Assembly: GCA_021734595.1 (NCBI GenBank)
Contig: JAIPIO010000274.1
Location: 1-5,209 of the forward strand
Source of the DNA: Kiritimatiellales bacterium
GTDB taxonomy: Bacteria; Verrucomicrobiota; Kiritimatiellia; Kiritimatiellales; Pontiellaceae
Direction: 5' to 3'
Length of the DNA stretch: 5,209 bases
Below the pieces are notes generated by a model. It worked only from the letters and a program-made list of their open reading frames with translations. It searched no databases and was not told where the DNA came from. This document shows, one piece after another, positions 1-4,712 of this stretch; within the stretch, counting starts at the first letter, position 1, and every line of letters begins with the position of its first letter. The translations under genes and the position numbers were made by a program.

Positions 1-620
1 ACATCATTGTGTATGTTGACGCGGACATTAAAAACATCCACCCGCGGTTTGCTTATGGCCTGATTGCTCCGCTGATCTATCGTCCGGAAGTCCACTATGT
101 GAAAGCATTCTACGACCGGCCGCTGGCATTCTCGCAGGGGGTGCGCCCGTCCGGTGGCGGCCGGGTGACGGAAATCCTGGTGCGTCCGCTCTTTTCGCTG
201 TTCTTCCCCGACCTGACCGGGCTCGTGCAACCGCTTTCCGGCGAATACGCCGTCCGGCGTGAAGTGCTCCACAGCATCCCCTTCCCGATCGGCTACGGCG
301 TGGAGACCTCGCACCTCATCGACGTCTATGAAAAATGGGGTCTGAAAGCCATCGCACAGATCGACCTCGACCAGCGCATACACCGCAACCAGGAGACGCG
401 CGACCTCGGCAAGATGGCGTTCGGCATCCTGCGCGCCTTCCTCTTCCGCGCCGAGGCGCTGGGCGTGATCGGCGACCTGCCCGAACTAAGCACCATCCTG
501 CGGCAGTTCCAAGCTCGGGACGAAGAGTTCATGCAGGTGGAACACGAAATTGTCGAAGAGGAGCGCCCTCCGATGATCGAGATCCCGGAATACAGAAAGA
601 AATTCGGCATCAAAACATGA
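1..620 (+). CDS. gpgS: Glucosyl-3-phosphoglycerate synthase (GT81), 3' part only
   Basis: The 5' end lies outside the window; the frame is read from base 3 (ATC ATT GTG). Family role: transfer of glucose from an NDP-glucose donor to 3-phosphoglycerate, giving glucosyl-3-phosphoglycerate, the first step to glucosylglycerate-type solutes in the cytoplasm. Visible family marks, in order: the metal/nucleotide-binding DAD triad (bases 18-26) after a hydrophobic strand; VKAFYDRP; the signature GGGRVTE with VRPLF; QPLSGEYAVRR; PFPIGYGVE; and IHRN, whose His matches the metal-ligand His of known GpgS enzymes. The missing part should be the N-terminal nucleotide-binding half. The last ~45 residues form an acidic, Glu-rich tail ending in YRKKFGIKT, beyond the conserved core. 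The stop overlaps the next start as ATGA (617-620), indicating translational coupling. Mannosyl-3-phosphoglycerate synthase (GT55) is less likely because the GGGRVTE and GYGVE blocks are GT81-like. Confidence 0.85.
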   Translation, partial: IIVYVDADIKNIHPRFAYGLIAPLIYRPEVHYVKAFYDRPLAFSQGVRPSGGGRVTEILVRPLFSLFFPDLTGLVQPLSGEYAVRREVLHSIPFPIGYGVETSHLIDVYEKWGLKAIAQIDLDQRIHRNQETRDLGKMAFGILRAFLFRAEALGVIGDLPELSTILRQFQARDEEFMQVEHEIVEEERPPMIEIPEYRKKFGIKT

Positions 621-2053
621 GCACCACCGGGAAACTTGCCATAGCGGTTGTTCATTACCATCTGCGCCCCGGCGGCGTCACCCGTGTGATTGAACGGGCG
701 GTGAAGGCGCTGGGCGACTCGGTGGAACTGGTGATCATTCCCGGCGAATCCGCCAGGCCAAATGCGCCGCTGGTCGCCTTCAGCGAACCTTTCCAGGCAT
801 TGAAATATTCCAACCGGAAATTTCCAGACATTGGAAAACTGACGGACGAGCTGCGCTTCACCGCCCGTTGCCTGCTCGGGCGCGATCCCGACATCTGGCA
901 CATCCACAACCATTCGCTGGGTAAAAACTCTGCGGTGCCGCAAATTGTATGGCAACTCGCCAACGAAGGCTGCCGCCTGTTGCTTCAGCCCCACGATTTC
1001 GCGGAGGACGGCCGCCCGGAGAACTACCGGCTCCTGCGTCGAAACATCGGCGCGGACAAGCTCAATGCCACACTCTATCCGGTTGCCGACCACGTCTATT
1101 ATGCTCCGATCAATTCGCGCGATAAAACCTTCCTGCTGAATGCCGGAATCACCAATGTGCATTCGTTGCCCAATGCGGCACCGCCGTTCCCAAAATCATC
1201 CGCGCAACCCCCGCCCGACCACCGTGTTTTTGTCTATCCCGCCCGTGCCATCCGGCGCAAAAACATCGGCGAATTCCTGCTGTGGAGTCTGCTGGCCGAC
1301 GAAGGCGACCGCTTTGTCAGCACGCTGGCTCCTAAAAATCCGCACGTGCGCCCGCTGTACGACGAGTGGGTCCGGTTTGCCGCAGAATTGAATCTACCGG
1401 TTGAGTTCGATGCCGGCAATCGTGTTCCGTTCGAGGAATTGGTACACGGTTCGACCGCCCTGATCAGCACCAGCATCGCCGAAGGATTCGGCCTAGCCTT
1501 CCTCGAACCGTGGATGGCCGAGAAAATGCTTTGGGGCCGGAACATTCCCGAGATTACATCCGACTTCGCCGCCGAGGGGCTGGAGCTGTCCGCGTTGTAC
1601 GACCGTCTGCCCATGCCGATCGATTGGGTAGGAGAAGAGGATTTTTTCCAGGCCTTGGAAACCGCCATGCAGACCAGTTATGCTGCCTATTCCAAACCCT
1701 GGAACCCGGACTATTTCGAGCAGGCAAAGGCCGCGCTCGTCGTCGACGGCAAAGTCGATTTCGGCATCCTAAGCGAGCCGCTCCAGCGCCGTGTGATCCG
1801 GCACATTGCTGAAAACCCAGCAGATCGCAACGAGGTTCGCTCGTTCAGCTTCGATGCGACGGACGAGGATCTGATCGGAGACAACCGGCATATTGTTGAA
1901 GAGCGCTACGGCCTTCATGCCTACGGTGAACGCCTCGCCGGCATCTATCAACAGCTTGCAAATACCGCGCCCGGTCAGGTAGCATCCGTACCTTCAACTG
2001 AAATTCTGGATCAGTTCCTTAAACCGGAGCGGTTTAATCTATTGAGGACATAA
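617..2053 (+). CDS. GT4-type (GT-B) glycosyltransferase, likely acting on the GpgS product
   Basis: 478 residues. The ATG at 617 is chosen because it overlaps the gpgS stop (ATGA) and opens directly on the first Rossmann strand (KLAIAVVHYHLRPGG). The open frame further upstream to 335 only shadows gpgS. GT-B features: the N-terminal glycine turn GGVTRV (residues 19-24), HIHNH (95-99), QPHD (124-127), the phosphate-contacting R/K cluster YPARAIRRKN (207-216) at the start of the second domain, and the retaining-enzyme E-x7-E motif EGFGLAFLE (289-297). A tail of about 110 residues after 365 ends the protein; no membrane segment is visible. Downstream of GpgS it could add a second sugar to glucosyl-3-phosphoglycerate, as the mannosylglucosyl-3-phosphoglycerate synthase MggA does in Petrotoga. 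Donor and acceptor cannot be read from sequence, so no symbol is given. It carries three exact copies of the TTCCA-N5-TGGAA motif. Confidence 0.85.
   Translation: MSTTGKLAIAVVHYHLRPGGVTRVIERAVKALGDSVELVIIPGESARPNAPLVAFSEPFQALKYSNRKFPDIGKLTDELRFTARCLLGRDPDIWHIHNHSLGKNSAVPQIVWQLANEGCRLLLQPHDFAEDGRPENYRLLRRNIGADKLNATLYPVADHVYYAPINSRDKTFLLNAGITNVHSLPNAAPPFPKSSAQPPPDHRVFVYPARAIRRKNIGEFLLWSLLADEGDRFVSTLAPKNPHVRPLYDEWVRFAAELNLPVEFDAGNRVPFEELVHGSTALISTSIAEGFGLAFLEPWMAEKMLWGRNIPEITSDFAAEGLELSALYDRLPMPIDWVGEEDFFQALETAMQTSYAAYSKPWNPDYFEQAKAALVVDGKVDFGILSEPLQRRVIRHIAENPADRNEVRSFSFDATDEDLIGDNRHIVEERYGLHAYGERLAGIYQQLANTAPGQVASVPSTEILDQFLKPERFNLLRT
821..837. repeat. Palindromic motif copy 1 (TTTCCA-N5-TGGAAA)
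   Basis: TTTCCA-GACAT-TGGAAA, an exact 6+6 inverted repeat inside the GT4 gene, read as F-P-D-I-G-K in codon phase 0. It is directly preceded by GGAAA (816-820), which adds a third half-site abutting the left arm. Confidence 0.8.
1645..1661. repeat. Palindromic motif copy 2 (TTTCCA-N5-TGGAAA)
   Basis: TTTCCA-GGCCT-TGGAAA, an exact 6+6 inverted repeat inside the GT4 gene, read in a different codon phase from copy 1 (F-Q-A-L-E). Confidence 0.8.
1690..1704. repeat. Palindromic motif copy 3 (TTCCA-N5-TGGAA)
   Basis: TTCCA-AACCC-TGGAA, exact for the inner 5+5 bases and 28 bp after copy 2, near the 3' part of the GT4 gene. It is read as S-K-P-W-N in the third codon phase. Confidence 0.7.
2044..2048 (+). 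promoter_or_regulatory. Ribosome binding site of the first HAD gene
   Basis: GAGGA lies 6 nt before the ATG at 2055, inside the last codons of the glycosyltransferase gene. It is the clearest Shine-Dalgarno sequence in the upstream operon. It supports the 2055 start, and hence the roughly 30-residue N-terminal extension of that HAD protein. Confidence 0.7.
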
Positions 2054-2054
2054 A

Positions 2055-2942
2055 ATGCTTATAGAAGCGATACGCGAAACAAGCCAGCCGCTAGCGCCCC
2101 AGTCCACCGGAGCGGAAGCAAAACCGAACCGACTCGGCGGCGTGAAGGCGGTACTGTTTGATATTTACGGAACGCTGTTTATTTCCGGTTCCGGCGACGT
2201 CGGAACCGCCATGGCGTTTGACAGCGCGGAAGCACTGACCCAGGCGCTGGTGGTCACCGGCTTTGCGGGCGAGGTGGAACAGGCCGGGCTGATCGGCAAG
2301 GAGTTGCTCAAGAAGGAAATTCTGGCGTGGCACGAAGCGGGGCACAAGGCCGGCACGGATTATCCCGAAGTGGAAATTTCCAAGGTCTGGAAAAAAATCG
2401 TGGACGGGTTCCTCAACGCGGGACTGCTCAAAAAGAAAGCGGTGGAGATCGAACAGATCCGTCATTTGGCGGTGGCGTACGAATGCCGCGTCAACCCGGT
2501 TTTCCCCATGCCGCATGCACTGGAAACCATTAACGCGGTGAAGGAGAAGGGCTGTGTGCCGGGCATTGTTTCCAATGCCCAATTCTATACTCCCCTGCTC
2601 TTCCCTGCTTTCTTCGGGAAGACACTGGAGGAGCTGGGCTTTGATCCCGCCTGCTGCATCTGGTCCTATAAGGAACTGAAGGCCAAACCGTCGAAGGCAC
2701 TTTTTCCAAAGGTTGGAAAACATCTTTTCGAGACCTATTCCATCAAGCCGGAAGAGACCGTGTATGTCGGCAACGATATGCTGAACGATATACTGTGCGC
2801 CCGGCAGGCCGGCTGCCAGACCGTGCTCTTTGCCGGCGATAAACGTTCGCTGAGACTGAGGGAGGACGATCCGCGTTGTACGGACATTGAGCCGGATGCA
2901 ATCATCACCTCCCTCGACCAACTGCCGGAGCTGCTGGACTGA
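2055..2942 (+). CDS. HAD-superfamily hydrolase with a DxYGT nucleophile motif
   Basis: 295 residues; starts 1 nt after the glycosyltransferase stop. A roughly 30-residue polar leader precedes the HAD core. Motif I is LFDIYGTLF: D36 is the nucleophile, but the usual general acid/base Asp at +2 is Tyr (Y38), as in L-2-haloacid dehalogenases (FDAYGT). Motif II is IVSN (S173), motif III is KAKPS (K211 the likely lysine), and motif IV is VGNDMLND (acids D241 and D245). A long helical cap (about 55-150) between motifs I and II makes it a subclass I, C1-capped HAD. From context it could dephosphorylate a phosphorylated sugar-glycerate intermediate such as mannosylglucosyl-3-phosphoglycerate. The Tyr at +2 makes that uncertain, although many uncharacterised HAD proteins share it. 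Contains two exact copies of the palindromic motif. Confidence 0.85.
   Translation: MLIEAIRETSQPLAPQSTGAEAKPNRLGGVKAVLFDIYGTLFISGSGDVGTAMAFDSAEALTQALVVTGFAGEVEQAGLIGKELLKKEILAWHEAGHKAGTDYPEVEISKVWKKIVDGFLNAGLLKKKAVEIEQIRHLAVAYECRVNPVFPMPHALETINAVKEKGCVPGIVSNAQFYTPLLFPAFFGKTLEELGFDPACCIWSYKELKAKPSKALFPKVGKHLFETYSIKPEETVYVGNDMLNDILCARQAGCQTVLFAGDKRSLRLREDDPRCTDIEPDAIITSLDQLPELLD
2377..2393. repeat. Palindromic motif copy 4 (TTTCCA-N5-TGGAAA)
   Basis: TTTCCA-AGGTC-TGGAAA, an exact 6+6 inverted repeat inside the DxYGT HAD gene, read as S-K-V-W-K. It is directly preceded by TGGAAA (2371-2376), so 2371-2382 is itself a perfect 12-bp palindrome, and the site has three half-sites as in copy 1. Confidence 0.8.
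2703..2719. repeat. Palindromic motif copy 5 (TTTCCA-N5-TGGAAA)
   Basis: TTTCCA-AAGGT-TGGAAA, an exact 6+6 inverted repeat near the 3' part of the DxYGT HAD gene, read as F-P-K-V-G-K. The arms also extend to TTTCCAA / TTGGAAA. Confidence 0.8.
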
Positions 2943-3622
2943 TGCTTAAAGCGCTGATATTTGATTTTGACGGCATCATTGTGGACAGTGAACCGATGCA
3001 CTTCCGCGCGTTTCTGCAGGTACTTGAGCCGATGGGCATCAACTTTACCTGGGAGGAATACTGCGAAACCTACATTGGCTACGATGACCGCGATGCGTTC
3101 AGGGCGGCGTTCGACACGCACGGGAAAAAAATCCACTCAAAAGAAATCAGGCGACTGATCGCGGAAAAAGCCGCGGTATTCCAGCAGTTTGTGCGCAACG
3201 GCGAGGCCACGCCCCTGCCGGGCGCGGTGGAGCTGATCCAGAGCCTGCCGCGAGTCCTGCCGTTGGCGCTGTGCAGTGGTGCACTGCGTGAAGATATACT
3301 TCCAATCATTGGAAACCTGGGAATCGGGGATGCGTTCGATGTGATCGTGACGGCGGAGGACACTCCCGTCAGCAAACCCGACCCCGCGCCCTATTCCGAA
3401 GCCTGGAAACTTTTAGCGGAAAAGTTCCGGGGATTGGAAAACCCCAACGAAGGCGTCGCTGTCGAAGACACGCCGTCCGGCATCCTCTCCGCCAAGGGTG
3501 CCGGACTGAAAGTGCTGGCCGTAACCAACAGCTATGACCGCGACTTTCTGCTGGAGGCCGATGCCATTACCGATTCGCTGTCCAACGTAGACCTCTCCAC
3601 ACTGCACGATCTCGTGTTATGA
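2942..3622 (+). CDS. HAD-IA phosphatase / beta-phosphoglucomutase-like hydrolase
   Basis: 226 residues, the usual size for subfamily IA HADs. The ATG shares one base with the preceding stop (TGATG), with GGAG 11 nt upstream. Motif I is FDFDGIIVDSEPMHF with both catalytic Asp residues (D8, D10) and Ile in place of the common Thr/Val. The helical cap spans about 15-85. Motif II is ALCSGA (S112), motif III is SKPDPAPY (K145), and motif IV is VAVEDTPSG (E175, D176). All catalytic positions for phosphoryl transfer are present, so this is the better phosphatase candidate of the two HADs in the operon. The DSEPMH and EDTPSGI blocks resemble beta-phosphoglucomutase and sugar-phosphate phosphatases. 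From context it may release phosphate from a glycosyl-3-phosphoglycerate; a phosphoglucomutase role feeding NDP-glucose supply is an alternative. Carries one exact and two near-exact palindromic motifs. Confidence 0.87.
   Translation: MLKALIFDFDGIIVDSEPMHFRAFLQVLEPMGINFTWEEYCETYIGYDDRDAFRAAFDTHGKKIHSKEIRRLIAEKAAVFQQFVRNGEATPLPGAVELIQSLPRVLPLALCSGALREDILPIIGNLGIGDAFDVIVTAEDTPVSKPDPAPYSEAWKLLAEKFRGLENPNEGVAVEDTPSGILSAKGAGLKVLAVTNSYDRDFLLEADAITDSLSNVDLSTLHDLVL
3299..3315. repeat. Palindromic motif copy 6 (CTTCCA-N5-TGGAAA)
   Basis: CTTCCA-ATCAT-TGGAAA inside the second HAD gene. The inner 15 bases (3300-3314) are a perfect palindrome around one central C; read as L-P-I-I-G-N in codon phase 0. 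Confidence 0.75.
3393..3441. repeat. Two degenerate copies of the palindromic motif
   Basis: ATTCCG-AAGCC-TGGAAA (3393-3409) and GTTCCG-GGGAT-TGGAAA (3425-3441) each differ from the TTCCA-N5-TGGAA core by one base, the same A to G change. They lie 15 bp apart in the second HAD gene. Confidence 0.4.
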
Positions 3623-4323
3623 AAGCGGAAGCAATCAGCCGGACAATGCACCGGCTGTCCAATCCGGCGGACGCAATAAGTGCACAGCGTTTCTTCAAAA
3701 CCGGCAAAGGCGAATATGGCGAGGGCGATATCTTCCTCGGCATACGCGTCCCGCAAATCCGCAACCAGGTAAAAACGTTCCGCGGAACCGCGCTGCCGGA
3801 GATCCGGAAGCTGCTGGAATCGAAATACCACGAAATCCGGCTGTTGGCGCTGCTGATGATGGTGGATCTATTCCAAAGGTCGGAACAGCAAACGCAAAAA
3901 ACAATTTTCAGTACCTATCTTTCCTGTACGGCTTTTATCAACAACTGGGATCTAGTCGATCTTTCCGCCGACAAAATCGTCGGGGCGTGGCTGTTGAACC
4001 GCGACAAGGCTCCGCTTTATCAACTGGCGAAATCAGAGTTGCTGTGGGAGCGGCGGATCGCAATCCTGGCCACATTCCATTTCATCAGAAACGGGCGGTT
4101 CGACACCACCATGGAGATTGCAGACCTGCTGTTGAACGACGGGCACGATCTGATCCACAAGGCGGTTGGCTGGATGCTGCGGGAAACCGGGAACCGCGAT
4201 CTGGCCACCGAGGAAACCTTCCTGAAGTCCCGCTACAAAAACATGCCGCGCACCATGCTCCGGTATGCCATTGAAAAATTTCCCGCGCCACGGCGCCAGG
4301 CCTATCTGAAAAGCAGAATCTAA
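3619..4323 (+). CDS. AlkD-like DNA alkylation repair protein
   Basis: 234 residues, typical for the family; its ATG overlaps the previous stop (ATGA) and no Shine-Dalgarno is evident, so it probably depends on coupled translation. The family consists of ALK/HEAT-like helical repeats forming a curved scaffold that wraps DNA and excises 3- and 7-alkylated purines without base flipping. Visible marks are the early block GIRVPQIR (41-48); NNWDLVD (108-114), with W110 and D114 matching the W109/D113 pair of Bacillus cereus AlkD; ERRIAIL (144-150) with the conserved Arg; HKAVGWMLRE (180-189), with W185 matching AlkD W187; and the C-terminal MPRTMLRYAIEKF (209-221). The active-site residues are therefore intact. 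It is the last gene of the operon and has no obvious link to solute synthesis. Its stop is followed by the only real intergenic gap in the window. Confidence 0.92.
   Translation: MKAEAISRTMHRLSNPADAISAQRFFKTGKGEYGEGDIFLGIRVPQIRNQVKTFRGTALPEIRKLLESKYHEIRLLALLMMVDLFQRSEQQTQKTIFSTYLSCTAFINNWDLVDLSADKIVGAWLLNRDKAPLYQLAKSELLWERRIAILATFHFIRNGRFDTTMEIADLLLNDGHDLIHKAVGWMLRETGNRDLATEETFLKSRYKNMPRTMLRYAIEKFPAPRRQAYLKSRI
3870..3886. repeat. Degenerate copy of the palindromic motif in alkD
   Basis: ATTCCA-AAGGT-CGGAAC differs from the core by one base (T to C in the right arm). It shares the AAGGT spacer with copy 5 and is the only near copy in alkD. Confidence 0.35.
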
Positions 4324-4371
4324 TTCAAATGCGCCCGGAGAATCGTCAACCCGCAAGGTATCGTATCGGTA

Positions 4372-4400
4372 TAAAAACCACCTGGTGAGTAATGTTTTTA
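4372..4400. repeat. Interrupted palindrome; possible weak terminator or operator
   Basis: TAAAAAC (4372-4378) and GTTTTTA (4394-4400) are exact inverted 7-mers. Between them lies a second small palindrome, CACC-T-GGTG (4379-4387), followed by six unpaired bases. The A-run, GC-rich centre and T-run layout recalls a bidirectional terminator for the alkD transcript. The GC stem is only 3-4 bp, so termination would be weak; a protein-binding site is equally possible. Confidence 0.35.
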
Positions 4401-4404
4401 CACA
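4386..4404. promoter_or_regulatory. Candidate operator: 19-bp imperfect inverted repeat upstream of feoA
   Basis: TGAGTAA-TGTTT-TTACACA is an inverted repeat with 6 of 7 arm positions matching. It overlaps a -35-like hexamer (TTTACA, 4397-4402), a place where a repressor would block transcription. It does not match a classical Fur box well, so an iron or redox regulator is only inferred from the feo context. Confidence 0.3.
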
Positions 4405-4436
4405 AAAAGCTTGAGCATATTTAGATTAAGTATAAC
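4397..4436 (+). promoter_or_regulatory. Candidate feoA promoter
   Basis: In the most AT-rich part of the gap, TTTACA (4397-4402, 5 of 6 to the -35 consensus) is followed by weak -10 choices around 4418-4426. A better -10, TATAAC (4431-4436, 5 of 6), has only TTGAGC (4411-4416) upstream, at a short 14-bp spacing. No pair is ideal, so the exact promoter is unresolved; it lies about 50-90 bp before the feoA start. Confidence 0.3.
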
Positions 4437-4471
4437 CATCCACCCATTCATTAGTCAGTGCGGTTATGGTT

Positions 4472-4475
4472 AGGG
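4472..4475 (+). promoter_or_regulatory. Ribosome binding site deciding the feoA start
   Basis: AGGG lies 9 nt before the ATG at 4485. The in-frame GTG at 4458 has no Shine-Dalgarno and would add nine residues (MRLWLGRIG) not seen at the FeoA N-terminus, so 4485 is preferred. Confidence 0.6.
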
Positions 4476-4484
4476 CGGATAGGC

Positions 4485-4712
4485 ATGAAGTTAAAAGATT
4501 TAGAAGTTGGCGCCAGCGGCAAGGTGATCGGATATGCAACCAACGACCGCGCGTACCGCGAAAAGCTGCTGCGGATGGGGCTCGTCAAGGGGGCTGAATT
4601 CACATTTACGCGCAAAGCGCCGCTGGGCGATCCCATTGAAATTCTGCTGCGCGGCTTCAAGCTCACGCTTCGCAAGGACGAAGCGGATGCGTTGGAAGTT
4701 GAACGTGTATGA
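4485..4712 (+). CDS. feoA: FeoA, small SH3-like ferrous iron transport protein
   Basis: 75 residues, the normal length for stand-alone FeoA. This small cytoplasmic SH3-like beta-barrel protein supports FeoB-dependent Fe(II) uptake, probably by contacting FeoB at the inner membrane. Visible family pattern: an N-terminal MKLKDLEVGASGKVIGY (strand and turn), the helix REKLLRMGLVKGAEF (25-39) with the family's L-x-x-MG-L-x-x-G core, then the strand pair KAPLGDPIEILLRGFKLTLRKDEADALEVE. The G-D-P and RG-x-x-L-x-LR positions are typical. Its stop overlaps the feoB start (ATGA, 4709-4712), so the two are translationally coupled. It sits 161 bp after alkD with its own likely promoter, so it probably belongs to a separate transcription unit from the solute genes. 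Confidence 0.94.
   Translation: MKLKDLEVGASGKVIGYATNDRAYREKLLRMGLVKGAEFTFTRKAPLGDPIEILLRGFKLTLRKDEADALEVERV

Larger units (their letters stand above)
4324..4484 (+). other. Intergenic region between the solute operon and feoAB
   Basis: 161 bp, clearly more AT-rich than the flanking genes, especially 4370-4440. No ORF, tRNA or classic GC-stem plus T-run terminator is seen. It contains overlapping inverted repeats (4372-4404), promoter-like hexamers, a short tandem TATCG pair near 4359-4368, and a distant ATAACC/GGTTAT pair (4432-4437 and 4462-4467). It most likely holds the end of the upstream transcript and the feo promoter. Confidence 0.7.

Noticed and set aside
335..616. Upstream in-frame extension of the GT4 gene
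   Set aside because: This stretch overlaps the conserved GpgS C-terminal region in another frame and reads as Arg/Pro-rich nonsense. The ATG at 617 begins on the expected first strand of the GT-B fold.
790..806. TTTCCA-GGCAT-TGAAAT as a further copy of the palindromic motif
   Set aside because: The right arm has a mismatch in the TGGAA core and another in the outer base. It is noted as a possible degenerate half-site only.
326..1162. Long open frame (278 codons) on the - strand
   Set aside because: It lies antisense across the end of gpgS and the start of the GT4 gene, both with clear family motifs. Its translation shows no recognisable domain; it is a by-product of GC-rich coding sequence.
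2091..2921. Long open frame (276 codons) on the - strand
   Set aside because: It is entirely antisense to the first HAD gene, whose HAD motifs and good ribosome binding site make the + strand the real one.
4324..4371. Strong rho-independent terminator directly after alkD
   Set aside because: No GC-rich stem followed by a T-run is found here. The only terminator-like shape is the weak nested palindrome further on.
4432..4467. ATAACC / GGTTAT inverted pair as a riboswitch or operator
   Set aside because: The arms are only six bases with a 24-base loop and no further pairing; too weak to call.
4458..4484. GTG start for feoA, nine codons upstream
   Set aside because: No Shine-Dalgarno sequence precedes it, and FeoA proteins begin with a segment like MKLKDLEVG, which matches the ATG at 4485.
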